A stretch of DNA of 64,000 nucleotides from Misgurnus anguillicaudatus (Eukaryota; Chordata; Actinopteri; Cypriniformes; Cobitidae), in NCBI RefSeq assembly GCF_027580225.2, contig NC_073340.2, positions 19,042,001 through 19,106,000 of the forward strand. The letters run 5' to 3'. Made by a program: the position numbers and the translations under genes. The notes under the pieces were generated by a model. That model had not been told where the DNA came from and ran no database searches. It saw only the letters and a list, made by a program, of their open reading frames with translations. This document shows, piece after piece, positions 11,642 through 22,394 of this stretch; positions within the stretch are counted from its first letter, which is position 1, and every line of letters starts with the position of its first letter.

Positions 11642-13021
11642 TGCACTGTAAGTCGCCAAATGCATGCTCCATAATTTCAAAAATAAATAAATCTCTGTTA
11701 GGCAGTGGTATGCTTCAGTATAAAAAAAATTCTTATAAATATCGAAATAACAACTGTATTTCTCAGACTAGTCCTGCCCATGTGTATGCGCTCTTCTGTG
11801 TAGACTGGTGTTTGAAATCAGAAACAAGAACATACAATTTTCAAGTCTGTACATATACAGGGATACAAGGAAGGTCAGTGTACACTGCCTATCAATAATG
11901 AAACGCTCACATTCTGGAAACATCTAGCTGAATACTGAGCTTTTGTGATAGGGAGGTCTATAGAGTGCTGTTGTTGGACAGTAGCAGAAACATCTTGCTT
12001 TCTGACATTGGTTTTAATGTCATGTACCGTCAACAGGGTTTTTCTTGATTGAAACCACACAAGGAGTTTCTCTTCCTCCTTTTTTCTTCTTTTGTCGTCT
12101 GTAGTTCATAAATAATTATGGAGCAATGACCTCTACAGGGTTTTTCAAATGTCTTGCCCTTTCCTTGGATGAATCCAGCGCCCTAAGGTAACGTTCAGAT
12201 TGGTAATCCTTTAAGTGGGGCTACACAATCTCTGCTCACCCCCGTCCTCTCAGGTTCAATCCCACCATTTCATTTTCTCTCTTATTCACCTCATCCCTCT
12301 ACCCTACACAAATCATTGATTTTTCAGAGGTTCTATCAAATATTTACGATGTGTGGGCAAGCCTCTTTCTTTGGGAATTTGGAGAAGGAAAATCATTTTG
12401 AAGGCAAAGTTGTAAAAAGAAAGAAAGAAAGACTGACATATAGAAAGAAAGACATATACGAGCCATGGAAGTTTTTCTAAGATCGTGTTTAGAATATCAA
12501 TAGCTTACTTTGGTGCAACTCTTGAATATGAATAAATAAGTAGATACGCTGATAAGGATTGCTAACCGGGGTTCTTGTATCTCTGTGCTCTCTTTTCAGA
12601 GCTCCAGATGTAATCGATTCCAGTCAGATTCTTGCCCATCGGGAACAAAGTTCTTTTGTTTTCATTCCTTTATCTGTCACAGTGGTTTCCAAAAGTTTTT
12701 ATTTGTAGCAGTAGTATCATATGTCTCGGAATGAGTTGAGTTTAATTACAACCCACTATTTGTATTTCTGTAAATGTATTGCTGTGTGTTTATACAGTAT
12801 ATCCATGTACACACAGCATATTCACAAAAAAATGGTGTTTCTCAGAACTTTACATTTTTGCAATTATTTATGGCCGTTTGAGGTCATTTCTCCTTATGTT
12901 CACACGGGCTTGCAGAGTAACCTTAGCGACTGATCTTCACATTTTCTTTGGACATGTCCCAAATACTTTTGTTTAAATTTTGAATAGCTTAAATATTGTT
13001 TGTCACTTGAAATTGTGAACA
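11642..13021. other. ca10 intron, nothing certain
   Basis: A short GAAA-rich run near 12416-12430 is the only simple repeat. 12540-12720 has balanced composition and may be conserved, but nothing in the sequence proves it. Confidence 0.35.
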
Positions 13022-13025
13022 TTAA

Positions 13026-13327
13026 AGGTACTCTAAGCGAATTCACGTGTTTTAGACCATTAAACATTTTTTGTTTCATACAGCAAACATCTCCTCACTA
13101 TCTGCCTGTCTGGTGATCAAACTTTAAAAAAACGCGATCTCTGTAGACAGCCCAGGCTTCACAAACTGCAATAATAACAAACTGGCCAAACCTGCACCAC
13201 GAAATAAAACAAAGTGTTCCAGCCAATAAACGACAAGAAGGGCTTGGGGGTGGGGTTTGGGCGCGTTCATGAAAGCACGGAAGACATCAACAAAAAGTGA
13301 GGTCTCACAGATTCGCTTAGAGCACCT
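13026..13327. mobile_element. TTAA-flanked MITE, 302 bp
   Basis: TTAA at 13022-13025 and 13328-13331; inverted ends AGGTACTCTAAGCGAAT and AGGTGCTCTAAGCGAAT, one mismatch in 17. Confidence 0.85.
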
Positions 13328-13757
13328 TTAAATTAAAATCCTATTTTTGAAATGGAACCCTGTCTAAAATTGAGGCAAAATTCTCATAATCTTATTATGA
13401 GATTTGAAACATCAAAGTTTGATTTTAGTCTTTGTTTTTCATTTTAGTTCAGTATTTGATATGGTCTTACTCTATCAACACTAAATATATCGAGGTTAAT
13501 TTATCGCAATGTTCTTTACATTATGCAGGATGATTTTTAACGCTACAAATGCTAAATCACAAAAATAAGCTTTTTAGCTTATTTAGCTTTATTTACAGAC
13601 TGGATCACAAATGTTTTGCATGATAAGTGGCTGGGACATTTATAGATTAATTGTGAATTAAGTGTGAGACTTAATAACGTCCTAATAGTTCGTATGTACA
13701 CCATATTATGACATCAACTTAAGTGTAATCTAAAATACAGTATGTACATTATTTTAA

Positions 13758-13994
13758 GGGGTGGTTTCCCGGACAGGAATAAGCTTAAACCAGGACTAGG
13801 TCTTAGTTTAATTATGAAATATAACTAGTTTTAACAAACATGCCTTACTAAAACATTACTTGTGTGCATATTGAGGCAAAACAAAGGGCACTGATATATT
13901 TTGAGATATGTCAGTGCAAGATGTTTTCAGTTTGGACAGCTCTTACATTTATTTTAGTCTAGGACTGGTCTAATCCCTGTCTGGGAAACTGCCA
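13758..13994. mobile_element. MITE with GGTTTCCCGGACAG-type ends
   Basis: GTGGTTTCCCGGACAGGAAT at left, inverted CAGTTTCCCAGACAGGGAT at right, with CTAG-containing arms (AGGACTAGGTC, AGTCTAGGACT). Target duplication not resolved. Confidence 0.65.
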
Positions 13995-14056
13995 AATCTT
14001 TTAATTCCAATAAAATTGTCTAAAATCTTACATATTATATAATATATCCTCTATAG

Positions 14057-14337
14057 CAGTTGTTTTCAAACTGGGGGTCGCGAGATGGTGCCAGGGGGGG
14101 TGCAGTTTTAAGAAATTTTATGAAATACATTAATTTATCATAAATTCGGTGTAGTTAAACCTAAAAAAATAAGGCTACTAACCAAAAGCACTACTTTTTT
14201 GTACAATTTAATGTTTTTTTTTTATTAAAATGTTGAGTTTTAGAAAAGTTTTTTGTAACAGTTTTTCTTTGGGGGGCCGTGAAGGAATGCACCGTACACA
14301 AGGGGGGCCACACGCTGAAAAAGTTTGGGAACCACTG
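14057..14337. mobile_element. hAT MITE, 281 bp, 8-bp TSD
   Basis: CTCTATAG at 14049-14056 and 14338-14345. Ends CAGTTGTTTTCAAACTGG and inverted CAGTGGTTCCCAAACTT. Confidence 0.88.
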
Positions 14338-14345
14338 CTCTATAG

Positions 14346-14642
14346 AATCAGCTTTGTCTGGCTCTCTCTCAAGGGTTTTTTCCCTCCTAGGACTTTTCCC
14401 TTCTGACTAAAAATGTTGGGAGGTTTTTTCAACCCCAGGGGAGCCAGCTGACATTGGCTTAACTAAGCACCCTCTTCTATGCATTACATTATTACTGCGC
14501 TTCATTCTCAGCCGCTGTATTCTGCTGCTTATGTTTTCCATCGATTTTTCTGTGTTTTCTTCTGCATCTATAATGTGAAGCTGCTTTGAAACAATTAAAC
14601 AATTGAGAAAAGCTCTATATGAATAAAATGGAATTGAATTGT
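14346..14642 (+). mobile_element. LINE 3' tail (L2/CR1-like), 5'-truncated
   Basis: Ends with AAGCTGCTTTGAAACAAT, GAAAAGCTCTATATGAATAA and a short run of GAATTGAATTG, the usual 3' end of fish L2-type LINEs. It abuts the hAT MITE at its left. No coding part remains. Confidence 0.55.
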
Positions 14643-15257
14643 AATCAATTAGTGCCCTCTAACGGCTTATACAACTTGTGGTTACATTTGAATGTTTTTT
14701 GACTTATACAGTACTTCAGATTAGACACATTCATTTTTCTGCATTTGTAAGAAATACTTTTATAACCATTTATAGTTATAAAGATATTTAGGAGCATCTA
14801 ACCCCACCCTAATCCTAAATTCAACCAGTTCTTAACCATATGAAACACAACACGCCGATAAAAGTACAGACCCAGCTAGTTATTGCATAAATTCACCAAA
14901 AAACAACAGTATAAGCATATTACAAGCAATTCACATAACAAATATTGAAGCCATACGATCACTTTTTATGTAGATCAATGAATGCAACGCACAGTTAAAT
15001 CTCATTCAAACATAAACCGCGACGTTCGAGCATGACGCAGTCTGCCATGAGAGCCAATACTTAGCTAATGTAATGATGCAATCTGTCACGAGACACACGA
15101 GAGCCAATGCTATTTCACAATCAAAGATGAGGTATAATCTGTGCTTCTAGCGGCAGTTTTTGAACAGGTGTATACCGGATCTGATATTTACAGAAGATTG
15201 TCATCACTTGTTTCTTCATATAAATGCATTGTTTGACCTTGGAACACTTGGAATATT
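14643..15257. other. ca10 intron, nothing recognised
   Basis: No supported exon or bounded repeat. Confidence 0.35.
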
Positions 15258-15261
15258 TTAA

Positions 15262-15502
15262 AGGAACAATATGTAGGATTGTGGCCAAAACTGGTATTGC
15301 AATCACACAGCTGGTGGCCAATATACAAAAGACAACATAAACATCAGTTGAGGGCTGCAACTCCACTTTTTAAATGACAATATGCTGGCCAGACCACTGT
15401 TGTTAGTGATATAAGTATTTGAAATGATGATTTCTTAATGTCTAGTGACATATCAGGGACATTTTATGATTAATTAATATAAATTTCTTACATACTGTTC
15501 CT
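15262..15502. mobile_element. TTAA-flanked MITE, 241 bp
   Basis: TTAA at 15258-15261 and 15503-15506; ends AGGAACAATATGTA and inverted AGGAACAGTATGTA. Its right edge is 250 bp from the ca10 exon at 15757. Confidence 0.82.
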
Positions 15503-15714
15503 TTAAGAACTTTTTGAAAAAGTTGTGACTGTTTTGTATGCTGTGTTTTATATGTGTTACATATAATAAATAAATTGGTATGTTATTTTCCCTAAAGGGT
15601 TAGGATATTGGACAAATACATTTTTTTCTGGTGTAATTATTACTGCAATTCAACAATCAATTTTAATGAGCTTTTTAACTTTTTTGCCCTTATGAAATTA
15701 GTAGTGCTGTTTAA

Positions 15715-16086
<372 letters not shown>

Positions 16087-16103
16087 TGAAGGAAGGGAAC
16101 GGA

Positions 16104-16269
16104 GACGTCACGTCGTGACCGACGAATTGGGAACCGCTTCGCGGGTGACCTATCTACTTCGAGAACTATCAAAAACGCCAATGAACTTGGCATGCAGGTA
16201 TTTGCATAATGCCGGCGCCGCCCCGCCAGGTGCGTATATAAGGCACAGGTGCATAATACCAAATCAGCT
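16104..16269. repeat. DIRS left inverted terminal repeat (166 bp core)
   Basis: An exact inverted copy, by eye, of 22206-22371, running from GACGTCACG to AAATCAGCT. It holds TATATAAG at 16235-16242. The unique left tip 16054-16103 extends beyond the shared core. On the element's minus strand this is the 3' end. Confidence 0.93.
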
Positions 16270-16340
16270 ATATTATTGCTGAGAAGCCGAGCAACAGTGC
16301 CCGGCCTGAACAGCAATGGAACAGCAAACTGTGGCGACGG

Positions 16341-16452
16341 GACGTGACGTCTCCGTTCCCTTCCTTCAGGGAACGAGGGTTACATACGTAACCGAGACGT
16401 TCCCTTTCAGTCGGTCACTACGACGTCACGTCGTGACCGACGAATTGGGAAT
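16341..16452. repeat. DIRS internal complementary region (ICR)
   Basis: 16341-16401 is the exact reverse complement of the left end 16054-16114 (61 bp). 16399-16452 matches the reverse complement of the right end 22341-22394 (54 bp). The two halves overlap by GTT, the trinucleotide present at both element ends. This is the template region with which DIRS elements complete their ends and form a circle. It lies between the recombinase ORF and the left terminal repeat, as expected for the family. Confidence 0.9.
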
Positions 16453-17036
16453 CCCTACCAAAACGCCACTGCAGCTGAACCCTTCCAGTGCCTGCAAAAG
16501 CCCTCCGCCCTCCACATAAGGGGCGGAACCTAAGGCGAAATGCAGAAGGCCGGTCACTACCTGTTCCTTAACCCACGATAGTGAAGCAGCGAACTGGGAG
16601 AAGCGTCTAAACTGAGCGGAGCTAGAACACTGCGGAAGCCATCCCCTAAGAAGGTTAAATGGATGACATAAAATATATGAAACAACCGACAGGTTGCTCA
16701 AAATAAGTCTCTGAACAATACATGGTATGTTGAGAGATGCAGAGCAGGCTCTGCTAAGGAAAAACGTGGAGGATTAGAACCCCACGGACTATACACACAA
16801 ATGAACCCCACGTAGGGGACAAATGTGGATGCCTAGCCTACACAGGTTTACAGAGAATACATCAGTGATAGGTTGACAGCGGATGCTCCGCAACACCAGC
16901 TATCAGGGCGGTGGAGGAGAGGCAAAAACAGTTTTTTAGACGTTTTTGCCCCGATGGCCTTCCATAATGGTGCAAATGTGCAGCACCAAAATAGAGGCTC
17001 CAAGCCGACACACGAGCCGACCCTCGGCATTCTTAA

Positions 17037-18392
17037 CTAGTTAGTAGAAAGAACCCGAGTGGAAACCGGTTCGACACGAACACTATAGAATCTTGTGAAC
17101 GTATTAGGTGTCGCCCAGCCTGCAGCTCTACAAATATCTGTTAGCGAGGAACCGCGAGCCAGTGCCCAAGATGATGCCACACTGCGAGTAGAGTGGGCAC
17201 GTAAATTAAATGGACAAGGCACATTCTGCTTTTGATATGCAAGGGCTATAGTATCCACAATCCAATGGGACATCCTCTGCTTGGTGACAGCTTTTCCTTT
17301 CTGCTGACCACCGTAACAAACAAAGAGCTGATCTGAGGTCCTAAAACTTTGCGTTCTGTCTATATACACACGTAGTGCACGAACAGGACATAACAAAGCC
17401 ATGGCTGGTTCTGCCTCCTCCAAAGGCAGTGCTTGGAGATTCACCACTTGATCTCTAAAAGGAGTGGTGGGAACTTTGGGCACAAAGCCGGGCCGGGGTC
17501 TCAGTGTTACGCTGGATGCAGCCGGCCCGAACTGAAGGCACGATTCATCGACCGAAAATGCATGAATATCCCCTATCCTCTTAACAGAAGCCAAAGCAAG
17601 GAGAGTTAAAGTTTTCATTGTAAGAAACTTAACACTCACACTATGCAGAGGCTCGAATGGGGCTTCCTGGAGTGATTTCAGCACCAAGGACAGGTCCCAA
17701 GGAGGAATAGAGGGGGGACGCGAAGGATTCAGTCTTCGAGCGCCTCTGAGAAATCTAATGACTAGGTCGTGCTGACCCACTGTTCTACCGTTTACGGGTG
17801 AATGGTGAGCTGATATCGCAGCGATATCGACTTTAATAGTGGATGGTGACAGCCTATTCTCCAAGCGACGCTGGAGATATAAAAGCACAACACTAATCGG
17901 GCATTCTCGGGGGTTTTCACTTCGGGAAGAACACCAGTCGACAAACAGGTTCCATTTAAGCGCGTAAGCCTGTCTCGTAGACGGCGCTCGCGCAGCAGCA
18001 ATAGTGTTAGATACCTCTTGCGGTAAATCACTCATATCCTCCGTGCCCCGTCCAGAGACCACACATGGAGGTTCCACAGGTCGGGGCGCGGGTGCCATAA
18101 TGTGCCCTCTTGTTGAGAAAGAAGGTCCTTCCTCAGGGGAATCTTCCACGGAGGGGCTGTCGCGAGGAGAGAGAGTTCTGGAAACCAGCTCCTGGTTGTC
18201 CAATACGGTGCCACCAACAGCACGCTCTCCTCGACCTCCCGGATTTTGCATAAGGTTTGCGCAATGAGGCTCACCGGAGGGAACGCGTATTTGCGCAAGT
18301 TTCGCGGCCAGCTGTGAGCCAATGCATCCACGCCGAGCGAGTCGTCGGCTAGTGAATATAACAGGCGACAAAGTGTCGTCTCTGGGAAGCAA
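17037..18392 (-). CDS. DIRS ORF3, tyrosine recombinase (451 aa frame)
   Basis: A tyrosine recombinase that would integrate the circular DNA copy. The N-terminal SAM-like DNA-binding part starts around residue 125 (APSTRQAYALKWNLFVDWC). The catalytic residues appear complete: R272 in VKRIGD, H400 and R403 in RAHSTR, a Trp at 426 in AAGW, and Y436 in TRFYSV. The first roughly 120 codons overlap the end of ORF2 in a different frame and look like its antiregister shadow; M120 (MSDLPQEV, 18035) is a more natural start. The frame is intact while RT is not. It could act in trans on related elements if expressed. Confidence 0.88.
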   Translation of the reverse strand: MLPRDDTLSPVIFTSRRLARRGCIGSQLAAKLAQIRVPSGEPHCANLMQNPGGRGERAVGGTVLDNQELVSRTLSPRDSPSVEDSPEEGPSFSTRGHIMAPAPRPVEPPCVVSGRGTEDMSDLPQEVSNTIAAARAPSTRQAYALKWNLFVDWCSSRSENPRECPISVVLLYLQRRLENRLSPSTIKVDIAAISAHHSPVNGRTVGQHDLVIRFLRGARRLNPSRPPSIPPWDLSLVLKSLQEAPFEPLHSVSVKFLTMKTLTLLALASVKRIGDIHAFSVDESCLQFGPAASSVTLRPRPGFVPKVPTTPFRDQVVNLQALPLEEAEPAMALLCPVRALRVYIDRTQSFRTSDQLFVCYGGQQKGKAVTKQRMSHWIVDTIALAYQKQNVPCPFNLRAHSTRSVASSWALARGSSLTDICRAAGWATPNTFTRFYSVRVEPVSTRVLSTN

Positions 18393-20721
18393 ACAGATCT
18401 ATCTGCGCTTTGACGAAACGTCTCCAAATTTGCTGAACCGCAATGGGGTGGAGTCGCCATTCGCCGGGACGCGCAGCCCGAGAGAGCGCATCCGCCTCTA
18501 CATTGAGCGTGCCCGGGATGTAAATGGCACGAAGAGACCTCAAATTCTTCTGACTCCAAGTGAGGAGGTGACGGGCGAGATGCGACAGGTGACGCGAGCG
18601 TAAACCGCCTTGACGATTGATGTACGCCACGGTCGCAGTGTTGTCTGTACGAACTAATACATCTTTGCCCCGTAACTCGTTGCTGAAACGGACGAGCGCA
18701 AGATATACAGCCCACATTTCCCGGCAGTTTATGTGCCAATGCAGCTGGGGTGTCGTCCAGACCCCCGAAGCCGCAAGCCCATCGTACGTGGCCCCCCACC
18801 CCGTGTCTGACGCATCTGTGCATACTATCGCGTGCCTGGAGACCTGTCTCAGAGGCACACCGGCTCGGAGAAACGCACGGTCTGACCACGGAGTGAAAGT
18901 GCGACGACACGCAGGTGTAATGATAACACGGTGAATGCCGCGCAACCACGCTCTCCTCGGGACTCGATCGTGAAGCCAACGCTGAAGCGGTCGCATATGA
19001 AGCAGTCCGAGCGGAGTTACAGCTGCGGCTGCTGCCATATGCCCCAAAAGCTTCTGAAATTGTTTCAGCGGGACCGCGCTCTAGCTCTTCAATGTAAACA
19101 GGCAAGTCAGAATCGACTGAACACGCGCTTCTGTTAGACTAGCTGTCTAATCGATCGAGTCCAGTTACATACCGAGAAAAGAGATTCTCATCAACGGGCA
19201 AAGCTTGCTCTATTACCAGTTGACCCGAAGACCCAAACGAACGAGGTGTTTTAAAGTGTAATCTCTGTGATCGCACAGCGTCTGACGTGTTTGAGCTATT
19301 ATTAGCCAATCGTCCAGATACGCGAGAATGCGCACACCTCTCTCTCTCAGGGGTTTTAAAGCCCCCTCCACTACTTTGGTGAATACACGGGGCGACAGAG
19401 AGAGCCCGAATGGGAGGACTTTGTACTGGTATGCTCGCCCCTCGAACGCAAAGCGGAGAAACGGCCTGTGTCGGGGGAGAATCGATACGTGAAAGTACGC
19501 GTCCTTCAGGTCGATAGATGCGAACCAATCGTTTGGACGAATGCATGGAAATATGCGTTTGGGCGTCAGCATTTTGAACGGCATTCTGTGAAGTGCACGG
19601 TTCAGCGAACGCAGGTCCAGGATCGGTCGCAAGCCGCCGCTTTTCTTGGGTACAATAAAGTAAGGGCTGTAAAACCCCGACCTCATCTCGGCTGGAGGGA
19701 CCGGCTGAATCGCGTCTTTCGCCAATAAGACAGCGATCTCCGCACGGAGGACGTGCGCATCGGCAGCTCTCACCGTAGTGAAACGAACGCCGGAGAATTT
19801 GGGGGGACGCCGGGCAAATTGGATCGCATAGCCGAGACGAATCGTGCGTAAAAGCCAACGCGACGGGCTGGGAAGCTGTTCCCACGCCCCCAGATACCGT
19901 GCGAGAGGGACTAAAGGCACGATCGGTGTACCCGCGGCGGGCGCAACGGAGGTGATCGCCGGTGTGTGCGTAACGGCCGCACCGACAGCAGTGTTGTGTG
20001 TGATAACACTCACCTGAGTCCGTTGCTGGGTGGTTGAGTAAGGGAGGCTCTGCTGAAGACACCTCACACCACTCGATGCACCCTCTGGCGAAGGAGGGAG
20101 ACGATGGGTTATGAGCCCGTAGCTGTCTCCTACCGGCTGAGAGCGCGGTGGGGTTATGAGCCCGTGCGTCGCTCTCGTTCTCCTCTGATGAGTCGGAGAA
20201 CGAGGGGGGGTTATGAGCCCTCTCGTATCTCCGGAGCTCATCTGAAGACCTAGAGATGGAAGTGGAATTCGCTCTTTTTGTGGATTTGTGGGTGCCGACT
20301 GAAAAGTCGGCGGAACAGAAAAATGAAACAAAAGATTCCCCAACCGGTCCTCCTCCGGTGGGGGGAGTGGTGCCTTCACCATCTCCCGAAGAGCGATCCC
20401 CTCCATCTCTAGGTCGCCCGTCTCAGGGCCGCTTTGATCTTCTTTTACCACCCTTTTCAGCGGGCTGAGCGGGCGGGGCGGGCTGCTGACGACCGGTTCC
20501 TCGCTTCTTAGAAGAGCCCCGGGGAGGAACGGAGGCGGCCGCCGCAGGACGCCCTCGGCGAGGAGCAGGCTGAGGCGCCGACGTGGATGGGGCAGGCGCA
20601 GGACGCTTCCGACGTGGCATGATCTGAGCGATGGCCTCAGTCTGCTTCTTGGCCGCGGAGAATTGCTGGGCAAACTCCTCGACCGTCTCGCCGAACAGGC
20701 CGGTCTGGGAAACCGGAGCAT
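18032..20721 (-). pseudogene. DIRS ORF2, reverse transcriptase/RNase H, broken
   Basis: Frame open from 20721 to 19216, in +1 register to gag. RT motifs include PYFIVPKKSGGLRPILDLR, the palm motif SIDLKDAYFHV and the catalytic YLDD at residues 468-471 of the first block. It is then interrupted by five in-frame stops (19213-19215, 19210-19212, 19165-19167, 19147-19149, 19081-19083), each between well-conserved residues. Downstream, still in the same frame, an RNase H domain (18349-19047) keeps its acidic residues: D in VCTDAS, E in NCREMW, D in VRTDNT and D in EADALSR. Near 18381-18384 one base is missing and the conserved C-terminal extension continues in another frame to 18032. The product cannot be made from this copy without recoding. 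I saw no methyltransferase domain. Confidence 0.9.
20104..20230 (-). repeat. Short internal repeats in DIRS ORF2 encoding GLIT(PP)
   Basis: Three imperfect units, each carrying GGTTATGAGCCC on the plus strand (near 20107, 20152 and 20210), spaced about 45 and 58 bp. In ORF2 they read GLITPPRS, GLITPPRS and GLITHRLP. They lie in the low-complexity linker upstream of the RT domain. Confidence 0.7.
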
Positions 20722-21871
20722 TCAGGAGCCGGGTTTTATCGGCGTCCTTCATGTCCGCCAGACACAGCCAGAGATGGCGTTCCTGGACTACCAGGGTAGA
20801 CATCGCACGCCCGACGGCGCGTGCGGTGACCTTGGTCGCACGAAGCGCCAGATCTGTAGCCGCACGTAGTTCAGAGAACTCCGCCGAGTCGTGACCTCCC
20901 GCGTGCAGATCCCTCAGAGCCTTAGCCTGATGAACCTGCAGCAATGCCATGGCATGCAGGGCAGAGGCTGCCTCCCCACAAGCCTTGTAAGCAGCACCGG
21001 ACAGCGCCGAAGACTGCTTACAGGCCCGTGAGGGGAGAGTAGGCTGGTCCCGCCAGGAGGAAGCGACACCGGCCGGACACAACTGCATCGCGACCGGGCG
21101 CTCCACTGACGGGATACCAGTGTACCCCTTGGCATCTCCACCCTCGAGAGAGGTGAGAGGTGAAGGCTGATACGGCCGGTTCCGGGCGGAAAACGGGGTT
21201 TTCCACGACCGCGTCAGCTCTTCATGCACCTCGGGGAAGAAAGGCACCGGGGGCGAGGACTGAGAAGCCCTGGCACCCCCGAAGAACCAATCATCGAGGC
21301 GGGACGGTTCAGGTGGGGGAGGTTTAGTCCACTCCAAGCCGACCGCCTCCGCCGCCCGAGCGAGCATGGCTGCCATCTCAGGGTCGAACGCAGAAGCCGC
21401 AACCTGGCCCGAAGGCGGGAGCGGATCCGGATCGACGTCTGAGGCTGACAACCCCCCCTCCGACGTTACGGTGGATATCGCGTCAGGTGGAGGCTCGACA
21501 GAGCGCGAGGACACCGTAGAACACGGGCCACTCGTCTCCATCGGGACCTCCGCTGGCAACGGATCAGGGCGCTGGGAGCTACTGGACGAACCAGCAGACC
21601 GACCCAGCACCGTTATACGGAGGTCATCCTTCGCCAATCTGGTAGCTGCGCCCTTAGCAGCACCAGACTGGGAAGGCGGGGGCCGTTGCCGGAGGAACGA
21701 CACCCGTCTCCGCAAATCCGCTATAGTCATGCCCTCGCAGACGGGGCATGAACTATCACGCAACGCTGCCTCTGCGTGCTGGAGCCCCAGACACGAGAGA
21801 CAACGCTTGTGGCCATCCTGGGGGGCGATAAACACACCGCATCCAGAAACGGAGCACGGACGGAAATCCAT
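20423..21871 (-). CDS. DIRS ORF1, gag-like protein (482 aa)
   Basis: An open frame with no defect. The N-terminus is cysteine/histidine rich (C6, C11, H21, C24, C27, C42, C45), which could form a small zinc-binding fold. A Pro/Ser-rich acidic middle follows, then an Ala-rich helical region near residues 290-410 with the LFGETVEEFAQQFSAAKKQ segment typical of fish DIRS gag proteins. The C-terminus is strongly basic (RRKRP, KKRG, RRSKRP), suiting RNA binding. The ATG at 21871 is the first of the frame and lies downstream of the TATA box. The last 299 nt overlap ORF2 in the +1 frame. The gag role is inferred from position and composition. Confidence 0.75.
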   Translation of the reverse strand: MDFRPCSVSGCGVFIAPQDGHKRCLSCLGLQHAEAALRDSSCPVCEGMTIADLRRRVSFLRQRPPPSQSGAAKGAATRLAKDDLRITVLGRSAGSSSSSQRPDPLPAEVPMETSGPCSTVSSRSVEPPPDAISTVTSEGGLSASDVDPDPLPPSGQVAASAFDPEMAAMLARAAEAVGLEWTKPPPPEPSRLDDWFFGGARASQSSPPVPFFPEVHEELTRSWKTPFSARNRPYQPSPLTSLEGGDAKGYTGIPSVERPVAMQLCPAGVASSWRDQPTLPSRACKQSSALSGAAYKACGEAASALHAMALLQVHQAKALRDLHAGGHDSAEFSELRAATDLALRATKVTARAVGRAMSTLVVQERHLWLCLADMKDADKTRLLNAPVSQTGLFGETVEEFAQQFSAAKKQTEAIAQIMPRRKRPAPAPSTSAPQPAPRRGRPAAAASVPPRGSSKKRGTGRQQPAPPAQPAEKGGKRRSKRP

Positions 21872-22205
21872 CTTTAAAAAGACGACCCCGACCGTGACAC
21901 GAATGAGTGGCTGTCTTTAAAAAGACACAAAGCTCAAACGTGCTGCTCTTTTAGGGAAATCACTCTTTTGTGCGAGCTGGTGAAACACACAGGGAGAGGC
22001 AAACGCACTCACTCGAACTCAAGTCCTAAATTAAAGAGACAGAGAGAGAGAGAAAGGGTGGAAAAAACACTGCGAGCCTCCACTGAGGTGTCTTTGCCCA
22101 ACCAACTTCAGCAAGCTGAGATATTCTTTTCCCACACAGCACAGGATCTACGAAGATCAGTAACAGCTTCTCGAGAGCAGATGTCTGCCGGCTTCGAAGC
22201 AATAA

Positions 22206-22371
22206 AGCTGATTTGGTATTATGCACCTGTGCCTTATATACGCACCTGGCGGGGCGGCGCCGGCATTATGCAAATACCTGCATGCCAAGTTCATTGGCGT
22301 TTTTGATAGTTCTCGAAGTAGATAGGTCACCCGCGAAGCGGTTCCCAATTCGTCGGTCACGACGTGACGTC
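22206..22371. repeat. DIRS right inverted terminal repeat (166 bp core)
   Basis: The inverted partner of 16104-16269 with no difference seen across 166 bp. Its tip 22372-22394 ends GGGAAC. On the element's minus strand this is the 5' end, upstream of the gag-like ORF. AATAAA at 22201-22206 (plus strand) lies at its inner edge and could act as a poly(A) signal for ca10-sense transcripts. Confidence 0.93.
22233..22240 (-). promoter_or_regulatory. TATA box in DIRS 5' inverted repeat
   Basis: TATATAAG on the minus strand, about 360 bp upstream of the gag-like start at 21871. DIRS elements are transcribed from the terminal repeat. The same motif occurs in the left repeat at 16235-16242 on the plus strand, where it would point back into the element. 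Function is inferred from position. Confidence 0.55.
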
Positions 22372-22394
22372 GTAGTGACCGACTGAAAGGGAAC

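Noticed and set aside
18004..18267. Plus-strand open frames within the DIRS element (also 18322-18603, 18617-18934, 21366-21920)
   Set aside because: They are antisense shadows of the RT, recombinase and gag frames.
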